Shown: piece after piece, positions 13,988-21,595 of the stretch | How positions within the stretch are numbered: the first letter of the stretch is position 1 | Layout: each line of letters starts with the position of its first letter | The notes under the pieces: generated by a model | Told to the model about the DNA's origin: nothing | Database searches by the model: none | The model's input: the letters and a program-made list of their open reading frames with translations, nothing else | Translations under genes and position numbers: made by a program | IMG/VR virus record: IMGVR_UViG_3300045051_000287 | Location: 1-25,892 of that record | Direction: 5' to 3' (one strand) | DNA length: 25,892 nt | Source: a virus

Positions 13988-15264
13988 GCCCGGACGCTCA
14001 CGGTCTTACCCACGAGTTGCTTCCACGGGTTGTCCTCCAGCGCGCCGGTGATCCCGACCACGCCGTAGCGTAGGGCATCGCAGGCGTCGTCATTGACCTC
14101 GATCGGTTCCTCGTGGAAACCGCCGGCCCGGTCGGGTTTCCAGGTGTAGCCGGGCATCTCGCCCAAGAGCCCGGCGCAGTTGGGGTCGACGGTCATTCCC
14201 GAGGCGATGGCGATGGACACGGCGTCGATGCCCGGCGACACCGCGTTGGCCGCAGGGACCATCGGGATACCGGCCCGCTGGCACTGGAGGATGTAGCCCG
14301 GCTCGGACGGGTCGCCGTAGAACGTCGTCACCCCGTGGAGGTCCTTCACGAGTTGGAGGCGGAGGATGATCTGGTCGATCGTCATGCCCTTCTCGTAGAG
14401 CTCGTCGATGACCGCGAGGCGGCCTGACCCGGACATGCCGATGACCTCGCAGGCGAAGGCGTGGACGAAGCCCCAGTCCACCCCCGCGGCGATGGTCTTG
14501 TACGGGGGCGTACCACGTTGTACCTGCTCCGTGGGCAGCGTCCAGATGACCCCCTCGGCCGCGGACCACTCACCCTTGCCCAGCCGCCGACCCGCCGCGG
14601 TGTCGGGGAGGGTGCGGAGCATCTCCACGTACTCGGCCGAGAGGAAGCGGTTGCGCTTGATCGCGATCATCTTGCGGTTGGGGACGTTCGCCGTCATCCG
14701 CGTGCGGAGCCAGTGCTTCGGCGGTCCGGGGTTGGTGGCGGCGGCGAGTTGGTGCCACGGCATCCGGGGATCGCGCAACCGTCCGAGGAGCATGATCCAG
14801 TCCTCCTCGGTCAGCTCCACCGCCTCATCCACGCCCGCCCAACCGAGGTCGAGCGAGCCCACCTTGGACGGGACGCCCGTGATCGGGTCGGGGTCGAGCC
14901 CGAGGAAGTAGATCCGGCTGCCGTTGGCGAGGCCGAACCAGTGCTCCGACTTGTTCCGCCCCGCATGGCCGGGGGCGAGGTAGCGGGGCTCCAGGACATC
15001 CCGTTCGAAGGTCCGTTGCGTCGTGGCGGCGATGGAGTTCTGCGCCTTGCGGAACAGGCCCACCGTGACGCCGGGATAGCGACGTGCCACGTTCCACGCC
15101 TTCTGGCACAGGACCCGCGACTTGCCGGCGCCCATCCAGCCCGAGGCCACGAGCTCCATGTGGCGGGAGCCGAAGAACTCCGTATGTTCGAGCGAGGCGT
15201 AGTCGAGGGGGACGGCGATCTCGTGGGCGATCTCCGCGAGCACGGGCTCAGGCGCCTCGATCAC
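13984..15264 (-). CDS. terL: Terminase large subunit (DNA packaging ATPase/nuclease)
   Basis: This 426-aa protein has the complete packaging motor layout. Walker A is GWMGAGKS (42-49), Walker B is GWAGVDEAVE (Asp146-Glu147), and the coupling motif is AATNPG (175-180). The RNase H-like nuclease domain has GVDWGF (Asp263), FYGDPSEPGY (Asp318) and NDDACDALRYG (Asp392, Asp393 and Asp396). It translocates phage DNA into the prohead and cuts the concatemer. The type looks PBSX/P22-like rather than lambda-like. The GTG start overlaps the small subunit stop (GTGA). Confidence 0.95.
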   Translation of the reverse strand: MIEAPEPVLAEIAHEIAVPLDYASLEHTEFFGSRHMELVASGWMGAGKSRVLCQKAWNVARRYPGVTVGLFRKAQNSIAATTQRTFERDVLEPRYLAPGHAGRNKSEHWFGLANGSRIYFLGLDPDPITGVPSKVGSLDLGWAGVDEAVELTEEDWIMLLGRLRDPRMPWHQLAAATNPGPPKHWLRTRMTANVPNRKMIAIKRNRFLSAEYVEMLRTLPDTAAGRRLGKGEWSAAEGVIWTLPTEQVQRGTPPYKTIAAGVDWGFVHAFACEVIGMSGSGRLAVIDELYEKGMTIDQIILRLQLVKDLHGVTTFYGDPSEPGYILQCQRAGIPMVPAANAVSPGIDAVSIAIASGMTVDPNCAGLLGEMPGYTWKPDRAGGFHEEPIEVNDDACDALRYGVVGITGALEDNPWKQLVGKTVSVRA

Positions 15265-15713
15265 GCCTCAGCGGCCATTCGCTTCCGGGCAAGGTCCAGC
15301 AGCCAGTCCTGGATAGCGTCGACCTCGCCATCGTCGAAGTCCTCGGTGAGCGCCCGGTGTTCCGTCCGCTCGGTGGCTTCACCGCGGAGGAGGAGGTACT
15401 TCTCCACGAGCATCGACGCGGCGTCGGTCTTGTCTCGGAGTGGTGTCTTGGGGTCGTCAAGGGACTTCACCATCGACGCGATGCCGGCCTGGGCAGCGGC
15501 CCACATCGACTCGATGACTTCCTCTCGCGCGGTAGTACGGAGTTCTACGTAGCGGGGATCGTGGTACCAGAGGTTGACTGTCGTCAGCGGCACGCCCGTC
15601 TCCTCGCTCGCCGCAGTCTGGCCCTTGACCAACGCAAGGCCGACGACCTTCGCTCGGGTGGGCCGGTCATACGATCGGCGCCGCTTGGGACCGGGCGGTA
15701 CAACGTTGGGCAT
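15261..15713 (-). CDS. terS: Terminase small subunit
   Basis: This 150-aa protein has a basic N-terminus (PKRRRSYDRPTRAKVV), a helix-turn-helix (ALVKGQTAASEETGVPLTTV followed by NLWYHDPRY) and a long helical oligomerisation region (EEVIESMWAAAQAGIASMVK). An acidic end precedes the large-subunit-binding tail (DGEVDAIQDWLLDLARKRM). This matches TerS proteins that recognise the packaging site and recruit TerL. The ATG at 15713-15711 is chosen because it shares a base with the stop of the 26-aa upstream frame (TGATG); a longer in-frame extension upstream lacks support. Confidence 0.85.
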   Translation of the reverse strand: MPNVVPPGPKRRRSYDRPTRAKVVGLALVKGQTAASEETGVPLTTVNLWYHDPRYVELRTTAREEVIESMWAAAQAGIASMVKSLDDPKTPLRDKTDAASMLVEKYLLLRGEATERTEHRALTEDFDDGEVDAIQDWLLDLARKRMAAEA

Positions 15714-15793
15714 CAATGCACCCAGCCGATGACGAGGAAGACCCACTGACCCGAGAGCCAGCGGAAGGGGAGCGTGATCGTGTAGGTCGTCAC
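15713..15793 (-). CDS. Hydrophobic microprotein, 26 aa
   Basis: The frame starts at GTG 15793-15791 in a GTGA overlap with the Cys-rich gene upstream. It stops at TGA sharing one base with the terminase small subunit ATG. The peptide begins MTTYTITLPFRWLSGQ and ends WVFLVIGWVH, amphipathic to hydrophobic. Both junctions are the type used by real genes throughout the window, which is the main support. It might be a membrane microprotein or just a translational bridge that delivers ribosomes to the terminase. Confidence 0.4.
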   Translation of the reverse strand: MTTYTITLPFRWLSGQWVFLVIGWVH

Positions 15794-15963
15794 CGGGGGC
15801 CGCCGATCCGCAGGCAGGTCTCGCAGGTGCGCTCGGAACCGGGCCGGTCATCCTGCTCGGGGCCAGAGGCGCGCCGGCCGCAGAGCGTGGTGAAGGTGTC
15901 AGGGACGCGGGTCGGCGTGAGGACGATGTGCCAGGAGCGGATGCGGACCCAGCGGACGTTCAT
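15790..15963 (-). CDS. Cys-rich small protein, 57 aa
   Basis: The ATG at 15963-15961 overlaps the upstream stop (ATGA). The 57 residues read MNVRWVRIRSWHIVLTPTRV, a TLCGRR segment, and an ending ERTCETCLRIGGPR. One Cys in TLCG plus the CETC pair and a His suggest zinc binding. Small proteins of this plan (TLCGR followed by CxxC) are common near replication or terminase genes in actinophages, based on recollection. Function unknown. Confidence 0.6.
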   Translation of the reverse strand: MNVRWVRIRSWHIVLTPTRVPDTFTTLCGRRASGPEQDDRPGSERTCETCLRIGGPR

Positions 15964-16145
15964 CGCCAGCCGAGCCGTTGCATCAGGGCCGACGTGGAGT
16001 TGAGCCGAAGCGCCCGGATGCGGTCCTCGAGCGCCCTGGCCTCGGCGATGGCCTTGGCCTCGGCGAAGCACGCGACGCAGAGGAGCCAGCCGTGCTCGGC
16101 GTTCGACGCGATGGCGTGATGTCGGGCGCAGAGGAAGGGCTCCAT
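15960..16145 (-). CDS. Small C/H-rich protein, 61 aa
   Basis: The protein has LCARHHAIASN followed by WLLCVACFAEAK, a Cys-His/CxxC arrangement suited to one zinc ion, and then a charged helix (AIAEARALEDRIRALRL). ATG 16145-16143 is preferred because AGGA lies 8 nt upstream; ATG 16154 or TTG 16172 would add residues. The stop overlaps the next gene as ATGA. The 33-bp gap before it, after the methyltransferase stop, holds a strong GGAGG and no other recognised element. Confidence 0.6.
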   Translation of the reverse strand: MEPFLCARHHAIASNAEHGWLLCVACFAEAKAIAEARALEDRIRALRLNSTSALMQRLGWR

Positions 16146-16178
16146 CGCCCGCATCCTACACCCGCTGTGCAAGCCTCC

Positions 16179-17186
16179 TTACACCGCCAGCTCGTCTGGT
16201 TCGTCCATGATCTCGGACTCGTGCATCGCCTCGATCCAGGACAGTTCTTCCGTCTGCTCGCCGTCCAGCGTCTCGAGGTTCTTGACCGCCTGCCGGTAGT
16301 AGGACGGCTTGAGCTCGGCACCGATCCCGAGTCTCCCCGCCTTGACGGCTGAGTAGACCTCTGACCCGACACCCATGAAAGGGGTCAGGACACGCTCGCC
16401 GGGGTTCGACCACAGGACCATCGTCCGATCGATCACGTCGAGCTGCAACGGGTGGACGTGCTTCTCGTCCTCCTCGTCCCGTGCCTCCCGGAACGGGAGC
16501 ACCCGATCCAAGCGCACATCGTCCCAGAACGCCGAGGCGTACTGCCTCCAGATCCAATGGCTGTAGCGGTTCTCAATCTGGTTGCCAGTCCAACCTCGGT
16601 AGCGGAGGAGCTCGGTCGGGACCTGTCGCTCGCCGGCGTACTCCATCAATCCATGCGGGTGCGCGATCGGGACCGGGTTCTCGCCCTTGCGTCGGAACAC
16701 CAGTAGGTAGTCAGCGGACGCCACGGCGCACTTGGACGAGTCGTCCACGATCGTCTTGTGGGCCAGGGCCTTGACCATCGTCCGGTTGCGGACGGTCAGG
16801 GGTTCCTTCCAGACGTGGTACCGAGCGACGTAGGTGAAGCCCACCCGCTCGTGCATCCGAATGATGTCGCCGGGGAAGTCGCGGAGCCCGTCGCCCTTGC
16901 CGGTGTTCGAGGTCGGAACGTCCATGCAGTGGACCGCCGTCATCCGACCCGGCATCGTGACCCGGAAGAGCTCGCGGACCACATACTCGTAGTGCTCGAA
17001 GAACTCCTCGTAGCCGCCCGCGTTCGACAGGTCCCGCTCGTCGGAGCTGTAGATATAGAGCCCCGCGAACGGCGGCGAGTAGACCGACAGGTGGATCGAC
17101 TCGTCCGGCAGGTCGGCGATGACCTCCATGCAGTCGCCGTTGTACAGCGCGTACCGATCGGTGATCTTCTGATCTAGGAGAGCCAC
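16179..17186 (-). CDS. Beta-class DNA methyltransferase (N4-cytosine type likely)
   Basis: This 335-aa protein begins ALLDQKITDRYALYNGDCME. The catalytic motif comes first (VYSPPF, SPPF at 37-40) and the S-adenosylmethionine site comes last (TPFMGVGSEV, then GIGAEL, about 269-292), the permuted beta order. SPPF/SPPY is associated with N4-cytosine enzymes such as M.PvuII, whereas N6-adenine enzymes usually have DPPY. The start GTG 17186 lies inside the helicase gene (13-bp overlap) with GAGG upstream. No endonuclease partner is adjacent, so protection of phage DNA against host restriction, or an epigenetic role, is likelier than a full restriction system. Confidence 0.87.
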   Translation of the reverse strand: MALLDQKITDRYALYNGDCMEVIADLPDESIHLSVYSPPFAGLYIYSSDERDLSNAGGYEEFFEHYEYVVRELFRVTMPGRMTAVHCMDVPTSNTGKGDGLRDFPGDIIRMHERVGFTYVARYHVWKEPLTVRNRTMVKALAHKTIVDDSSKCAVASADYLLVFRRKGENPVPIAHPHGLMEYAGERQVPTELLRYRGWTGNQIENRYSHWIWRQYASAFWDDVRLDRVLPFREARDEEDEKHVHPLQLDVIDRTMVLWSNPGERVLTPFMGVGSEVYSAVKAGRLGIGAELKPSYYRQAVKNLETLDGEQTEELSWIEAMHESEIMDEPDELAV

Positions 17187-18565
17187 GCGGGAACCTCGAC
17201 TTTCTGCGTTCCGATCCGGGAGCGGTTGATCGACAGCGCGTCGTTCATGTGCCCCACCAGCGCGTCGAACATCTTGTCGGCCTGTCCGGCCTTCCGCTCG
17301 AGGTTGTCGAGCGCGTTCTTCCCACCCTCCGTGGTCACGATGTCCACGATGACGGGATGCTGCTGACCGAACCGCCAGGACCTTCGGACGGCTTGGTAGT
17401 ACTGCTCGTAGGAATGGCTCGGGAAGAACGTCATCCGGTGGCAGTGCTGCCAGTTGAGCCCCCACGCCCCGATGATCGGCTTGGTGACGAGCACCCGGAT
17501 CTGTCCATGCGTGAAGGCGGCGAGGGCCTCTTCCTTGGCCTCGATCGAGTCCGATCCCGATACCTGGACGGCGCCGGGGATGAGCTTTGCCAATAGGTCC
17601 CCTTCGGGATTGAGGTAGCACCACGCTACCGCCGACTCGGCGTCCGTGAGGAGCTCGGCCACCTGCTCGCATCGCTCCGGGATCGTCCGGCGCATCTCGG
17701 CCCGCTCTTCGTGGATGCCGATGGCCGGGAAGTCGAAGAGCGTCCCTTCCGCCTTGGTCCGAGAGTCGATGATGTGCTGCCGGTGCACGAGCTCGGGGAG
17801 GATGAAGCCATCGTCCTCAAAGTCCATGTCGGACGGCCGCCGAAGCGCTCGAGCCCAGGAGCAGACCCAGCGCCAGAACGGATCCTCGGCATGGCCCTTG
17901 AAGCGCCACTTCGGCGCCCCGAACGAGCCCTCGGTCGACCACCGGAAGCGGCCGCCTCGGGTAGCTGAGTTGTTCATGTCGTTCTTGAAGAAGCGGTTGA
18001 GCATGTCCATGTGCCCGAGGTATCCGAGGGCCTCGGATGAGGTCCCGAGCTCGATGTAGTCGTTCGGCGCGGCCGTGGCCGTGGCGAGCAAGCGATAGCG
18101 GACCTTCCGCATGAAGTCGGTCACTTCCTGTCGGCGCACCCCGTCGAAGCTCTTGATCGCGCTCGACTCGTCACAGACCACACCGCCATAGTCGGTCCAG
18201 TCGAACAGGTGGAGGCGGTCGTAGTTGGTGATCGTGATCCCCGCCGCCACCTTGCCGGTCCGGGACACGGCCGCCTCAATGCCGAACTTCTCCGCCTCTT
18301 CGACGGTCTGCAACGACACCGCCAGCGGGGTCATGATGAGCACCGGCTTGCCGGTTTCGCGGCGGACGTTCTCGGCCCACACGAGCTGCATCGGGGTCTT
18401 GCCGAGCCCGCAGTCCGCGAAGATCGCCCCGCGGCCCTTCCGGATCGCCCACTCCACGAGCGCCACCTGGAATGGGAAGAGGAAGTCGGGCATCCAGTTC
18501 GGCTCGAACCCATCCAAGCCGTCGAGCTGCGTCTTCCGTTCGAGGAACGCCGCATAGTCGGTCAC
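17174..18565 (-). CDS. SF2 (SNF2/DEAD-like) helicase
   Basis: This 463-aa protein has motif I DCGLGKT (51-57), motif II CDESSAIK (DESS at 132-135), motif III-like ATATAAPNDY, a motif V-like TKPIIGAWGLNWQ, and motif VI-like YYQAVRRSWRFGQ. It is an ATP-driven DNA translocase or helicase of the type common in actinophage replication regions. GTG 18565 is chosen because AGGGAG lies 5 nt upstream; a longer GTG start is possible. The gene is immediately followed by a methyltransferase with overlapping codons, a pairing that suggests joint action on the same DNA, for example during replication or modification. Confidence 0.87.
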   Translation of the reverse strand: MTDYAAFLERKTQLDGLDGFEPNWMPDFLFPFQVALVEWAIRKGRGAIFADCGLGKTPMQLVWAENVRRETGKPVLIMTPLAVSLQTVEEAEKFGIEAAVSRTGKVAAGITITNYDRLHLFDWTDYGGVVCDESSAIKSFDGVRRQEVTDFMRKVRYRLLATATAAPNDYIELGTSSEALGYLGHMDMLNRFFKNDMNNSATRGGRFRWSTEGSFGAPKWRFKGHAEDPFWRWVCSWARALRRPSDMDFEDDGFILPELVHRQHIIDSRTKAEGTLFDFPAIGIHEERAEMRRTIPERCEQVAELLTDAESAVAWCYLNPEGDLLAKLIPGAVQVSGSDSIEAKEEALAAFTHGQIRVLVTKPIIGAWGLNWQHCHRMTFFPSHSYEQYYQAVRRSWRFGQQHPVIVDIVTTEGGKNALDNLERKAGQADKMFDALVGHMNDALSINRSRIGTQKVEVPAWLS

Positions 18566-18596
18566 GTCTTCTCCCTGACTTCCCACTGTTCACCCG

Positions 18597-19424
18597 TCAC
18601 GACACAACCTCGATGCCTTCGGGTTTCTCGCCCCACTCGGCGTGCCAGATGCCGGTGTAGCGGTACTGCTCGATGCGACGTTGGACCATCCGCTCATATC
18701 GGGCGTCGTTGCGCGCTTCCTGTTCCTCAGCGATGGCCGCATCGACCGAGATCCTCCCGGACGGAACGCGCTCCATCCCGTTCTCCAGGCCGAGGACCCA
18801 CTGGCGATCGGACATCTTGTCCTCGATCTTCGCCATCGCCTGGGCCTCAGTCATGACCGCCTCAGCTCCACGGCGCTCCATGAGCCCGATGAGCCTGATC
18901 CCCAACGGCGAGTCCGGTCGAACATAGGCGCCATGCTGCGCGAGGAACGTCCACACCGCGTCCTCCCCCTGCACCCCCTCGTCCGTTCCTACCTGTTCTA
19001 CCGTGTCTACCGTTCCTACCCTACCGGGTTGGAGAGTCCCCGAGAGTCCCGTGGACTCTTTCGGACTGGACGAGACAGCGGCGGACCCTCGGAGCTTCTG
19101 CTTGGACTCTTTCCAGACGCGGCGGGCCTCGATACCGGAGCCGACCCACTTGTCAAAGGACGACTCAGACAGGCGGTACTCATCATCGAGGAGCGAGGCG
19201 TCCCGGAGCGCATCGGCGGCCCACGTCTCGATACCCCGCACCACGTCACCGACGGGTCGGCGCTGACACGTCCTCCAGGAGTCGGCCACGACCCGGACGT
19301 AGCAGAAGCCGGCATAGCCGAACTTCAGTGGGTCAGGGAGTAGATCCCGAAGGTGCTGGAACTTCGGGTCAGCGAGGAAGCCGGTGTCCCAATCCATGCG
19401 GGGGAAGCCTGTACGGGTGCTCAT
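18597..19424 (-). CDS. Candidate replication initiation/organiser protein
   Basis: This 275-aa protein has an N-terminal winged-helix-like half (about 10-100: DTGFLADPKFQHLRDLL, FGYAGFCYVRVVADSWR, DALRDASLLDDEYRLSES). A low-complexity Ser/Gly/Thr/Val link follows, then a helical C-terminal half (RLIGLMERRGAEAVMTEAQ, DRQWVLGLENGMERVPSG). This two-part plan with a loose linker matches phage replisome organiser/DnaD-like proteins, and it lies directly upstream of the helicase. Assignment is from layout rather than a clear motif. The ATG at 19424 has GAGG upstream. Confidence 0.5.
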   Translation of the reverse strand: MSTRTGFPRMDWDTGFLADPKFQHLRDLLPDPLKFGYAGFCYVRVVADSWRTCQRRPVGDVVRGIETWAADALRDASLLDDEYRLSESSFDKWVGSGIEARRVWKESKQKLRGSAAVSSSPKESTGLSGTLQPGRVGTVDTVEQVGTDEGVQGEDAVWTFLAQHGAYVRPDSPLGIRLIGLMERRGAEAVMTEAQAMAKIEDKMSDRQWVLGLENGMERVPSGRISVDAAIAEEQEARNDARYERMVQRRIEQYRYTGIWHAEWGEKPEGIEVVS

Positions 19425-19549
19425 CTCTCAACCTCAGCAAGACGGCCCCAGCGCGGGGCTAGGCGAGGCGGCCGGGCGACCTCGGCTTGCTGTCCGAGGC
19501 CACCCGCCGCATCTTCACAGGTGGACGGGGAGAAGACCGTGGAACCCAC
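19421..19549 (-). CDS. Possible small protein, 42 aa
   Basis: In the 135-bp gap between the Cys-rich gene and the replication candidate, a GTG-started frame (19549) with AGGA 8 nt upstream ends in TGA overlapping the next ATG (ATGA). The peptide (MGSTVFSPSTCEDAAGGLG, later APRWGRLAEVER) has no recognisable domain. A competing frame starting at ATG 19563 overlaps the previous stop but ends 50 nt earlier. The overlap at the downstream end favours the GTG frame, without strong proof. Confidence 0.35.
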   Translation of the reverse strand: MGSTVFSPSTCEDAAGGLGQQAEVARPPRLAPRWGRLAEVER

Positions 19550-19559
19550 CTGCCAGTCC

Positions 19560-19898
19560 TCATCCTAGCGTCCCAGTATGGGGCTCGTCCACCTCGAAAC
19601 GCTTACGCCAACGAGCCTCGAAGTAGGCCCGTCGCCGCTCGCGGATGCGCTCCTGGTGGCGCTCCCGGTAGCGTTGCTGGCAGCGGCGGTTGGACTTCCG
19701 CCGGCTCTCGGTCACGGGTCGTGGGGGTTCGCCGGGTGTGCCGTTGCACCGCCCGATGGCGCGCATCTCGGCGCTGAACGCGAGCGTGCAATCGAAGCAC
19801 GCCTCAGCCGCGTTCGCCTGCCCCCATTTGCGCACGAGCGCCGCCTGTTCCTTCCACAACTCCAGTTCGTCGGGCGTCATGCACGCCGGAACGTCCAT
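19560..19898 (-). CDS. Cys-rich basic protein, 112 aa
   Basis: The protein begins MDVPACMTPDELELWKEQAA, then CFDCTLAFSAEMRAIGRCNG, and ends with a very basic helical region (RRCQQRYRERHQERIRERRR). The CxxC pair plus GRCNG could bind zinc, and the Arg/Glu-rich helix suggests nucleic acid binding. ATG 19898 is chosen for its strong ribosome site (AAGGGGAGAACG). The C-terminus is FEVDEPHTGTLG. It overlaps the preceding gene by 95 bp in another frame. Role unknown; a DNA- or RNA-associated accessory protein is the best guess. Confidence 0.6.
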   Translation of the reverse strand: MDVPACMTPDELELWKEQAALVRKWGQANAAEACFDCTLAFSAEMRAIGRCNGTPGEPPRPVTESRRKSNRRCQQRYRERHQERIRERRRAYFEARWRKRFEVDEPHTGTLG

Positions 19899-20154
19899 CG
19901 TTCTCCCCTTCGCAATCATGGCCCGTGCGGCCTCGTTGGCTTCTCTCGCGCCACTGCTTGCCGTTCCAGTAGACCCGCTTCCCACAGCCCTGACACCGGA
20001 CAGGCCCGAGGACTACTGAGCGGTACCGCTGGTCATACACACTGTGGGCATTCTTGACGCACTCTCGGCATCGCCGCCGGCGGCGATGCCGGCCGTGGTA
20101 CACGATGTCCGCTTCCGAGGCTATCGGGTGACCTCGCCGACACGTCCCGATCAC
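19804..20154 (-). CDS. Double zinc-ribbon-like protein, 116 aa
   Basis: Starting at GTG 20154 (GTGA overlap with the previous stop), it reads MIGTCRRGHPIASE, RRRRRCRECVKN, VRCQGCGKRVYW and a later GHDC. This gives two candidate zinc sites: C..GH with CREC, and CQGC with GHDC. The first half resembles the CxxGH...CRxC modules of HNH-like and zinc-ribbon phage proteins. The final 30 residues look like translation of the overlapping downstream gene in the wrong frame, so either the real end is close to GHDC and was lost by mutation, or the long overlap is genuine. Confidence 0.55.
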   Translation of the reverse strand: MIGTCRRGHPIASEADIVYHGRHRRRRRCRECVKNAHSVYDQRYRSVVLGPVRCQGCGKRVYWNGKQWRERSQRGRTGHDCEGENDGRSGVHDARRTGVVEGTGGARAQMGAGERG

Positions 20155-20390
20155 CACAACGGCACCTGCTCGGGCTCCGCCCGTCTCAGGACATACCGGG
20201 CTACCCGCTTGTTCCCGAAGCTGGCCCACTCGTTGACGATGACCTCGCCGGGCTCCAGGTACTCCCGTGCCTCGAAGACGCGCGCCCCGAGACGGAACGT
20301 GCCCACGGCCTCGAGCGCCTCGATTTGGGTCAACCCCTGCTCGCCCCGTTGACGGAGCAGGGCGAGGACTGCGGCAGTGGAGGGCTTCAC
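20151..20390 (-). CDS. Small winged helix-turn-helix protein, 79 aa
   Basis: The protein MKPSTAAVLALLRQRGEQGL then TQIEALEAVGTFRLGARVFE has a helix-turn-helix at about 10-45. A beta wing follows (PGEVIVNEWASFGNKRVARY). This matches the small winged-helix proteins often seen in actinophage early regions. The GTG start (20390) overlaps the previous stop and its stop overlaps the next start, both GTGA. It probably binds DNA as a regulator or replication accessory. Confidence 0.65.
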   Translation of the reverse strand: MKPSTAAVLALLRQRGEQGLTQIEALEAVGTFRLGARVFEAREYLEPGEVIVNEWASFGNKRVARYVLRRAEPEQVPLW

Positions 20391-20614
20391 GAGTTCGCCT
20401 CGATCTTCCGCGCGATGGCTTCGAGGTCGCGCTGCATCTGCCGACGCTGAGGATCAGCGGGGACCTCTAGGAATGCCTCAGTCGCGTCGTCAATCCGATC
20501 AAACATGACTGCGACGGCACGGAGCTTCGAGGCATCGTCCGCCTCGGCAGTAACGCCCTTGTCGCCGTAGAGGACGCGCACCAGCGCTTTCAGATAGCCA
20601 TCATTGTCGCTCAC
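20387..20614 (-). CDS. Small acidic helical protein, 75 aa
   Basis: The 75-aa product is mostly alpha-helical (YLKALVRVLYGDKGVTAEAD, then AVMFDRIDDATEAFLEVP and QRDLEAIARKIEANS) with no known domain. It is joined to both neighbours by GTGA overlaps: it follows the ERF-like annealing candidate and precedes the winged-helix protein. A partner or regulator of the recombination protein is possible from position only. Confidence 0.6.
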   Translation of the reverse strand: MSDNDGYLKALVRVLYGDKGVTAEADDASKLRAVAVMFDRIDDATEAFLEVPADPQRRQMQRDLEAIARKIEANS

Positions 20615-21408
20615 AGCAGCGCGTCCAGTTCTGCCTCAGCGGCGGCATCGAACAGGCCGGGACCCGACTGTTGCGGGACGGGCAGGGACCACGAGGCGGT
20701 GCGGATGCTCTTGAGCTCCAACCGGTCGAAGGGGCGGTCGAAGTCGCCGTTCTTGAACGGGACCGCATACATGTCGCCACCGATCGTCGCATCGAGGCCA
20801 TTGAGGACCCCCGAGGCGGCATCGTAGGCGTCCTGGGCGAGCTGCCCGGAGAACCGAACCTGCGGGATCAACCCCTGCTCGACCGTGCGGAACGCGACGA
20901 TGAAGTACGCCCCGTCCGGCCCCTGCCGCCAGAGCCCATCCGAGGCTCCGGTCTTGCGGACCAGGAACGATCCCGACAGGCCCGAGACCGCCTCTTTGAA
21001 GACGGGCTCCTCCGACCTCAAAGGTTCGCGGGTCGGCTCGGGCTTCTCGCCCGACTTGATCTTGACCTCGTTCGCGGATGCGACGGAGCGATCCACAAGG
21101 ATGCCTAGCGACGCGATCGCCCGGCCCCACGCGCTCGTCTCGGTGTTCTCCAACTCGGAGCCGCGGGTGAAGCTCGTGGTGCCCGGTAGTTCCATCCATG
21201 ACCAGCCGATGCCGGGGAGGGGATCGTCGGGCGTCCGGTACGCGGCGGCCTGGACCATGACCCGCGACTTCCCATCCGGGCCGAGCTCGACCCGGACCTC
21301 GCCCGTGACCAGCCGGCCCGTCCCGAACAGCTCGTAGAACTGGGCGATGCGCTGCGGGACCGTCACGTAGTCCGCGAGCGCATCCTTGGCATTGAACCGT
21401 TCAGGCAT
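20611..21408 (-). CDS. ERF/Rad52-like candidate ssDNA annealing protein
   Basis: This 265-aa protein has an N-terminal beta-rich half (TGEVRVELGPDGKSRVMVQA) and the ENTETSAWGRAIASLGI block, which matches the ETSAxGRAL pattern seen in phage ERF/Rad52-type annealing and related ssDNA-binding proteins. A polar link (EKPEPTREPLRSEEPV) leads to a second beta-rich half (VRFSGQLAQDAYDAASGVL) that could be an OB fold. The end FDAAAEAELDALL is an acidic/hydrophobic tail reminiscent of SSB tips. ATG 21408 has GGAG 7 nt upstream and overlaps the previous gene by 8 bp. Recombination or replication is the likely role; the family is not certain. Confidence 0.5.
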   Translation of the reverse strand: MPERFNAKDALADYVTVPQRIAQFYELFGTGRLVTGEVRVELGPDGKSRVMVQAAAYRTPDDPLPGIGWSWMELPGTTSFTRGSELENTETSAWGRAIASLGILVDRSVASANEVKIKSGEKPEPTREPLRSEEPVFKEAVSGLSGSFLVRKTGASDGLWRQGPDGAYFIVAFRTVEQGLIPQVRFSGQLAQDAYDAASGVLNGLDATIGGDMYAVPFKNGDFDRPFDRLELKSIRTASWSLPVPQQSGPGLFDAAAEAELDALL

Positions 21409-21595
21409 TTGGCTTCTCCCCTTCTGTGCGTTCCCGGACCACCCGCTCCCAGGTCGCGAGATCCTCCCGGAGCTCGGCGGCCCATTCCCCGGACGAGTAC
21501 GTCAGCATCTCCCGGAGCTTGGCGACGACCCCCTGCGCCTCCTCGAGGGTGGCGGTCGAGGGGTAGTAGGTCTTGGATAGGTCGAAGCGGGTCAT
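21401..21595 (-). CDS. Small helical protein, 64 aa
   Basis: The ATG at 21595 overlaps the previous stop (ATGA). The product MTRFDLSKTYYPSTATLEEA and GVVAKLREMLTYSSGEWAAE, then LREDLATWERVVRERTEGEK, is a coiled or helical-hairpin candidate. No domain is recognised. It precedes the annealing protein, with the shared ribosome-site box in its last codons. Confidence 0.6.
   Translation of the reverse strand: MTRFDLSKTYYPSTATLEEAQGVVAKLREMLTYSSGEWAAELREDLATWERVVRERTEGEKPNA
21411..21424 (-). promoter_or_regulatory. Ribosome-site box, copy 1
   Basis: The minus strand reads GAAGGGGAGAAGCC, 2 nt before the ATG of the annealing-protein candidate. The identical 14-nt box stands at 22387-22400, and a shorter version (AAGGGGAGAAC) lies before the ATG at 19898. 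Confidence 0.6.

Noticed and set aside
16179-17672. Long version of the beta-class methyltransferase
   Set aside because: The extra N-terminal part is a wrong-frame reading of the helicase; the GTG at 17186 with GAGG gives a proper start.
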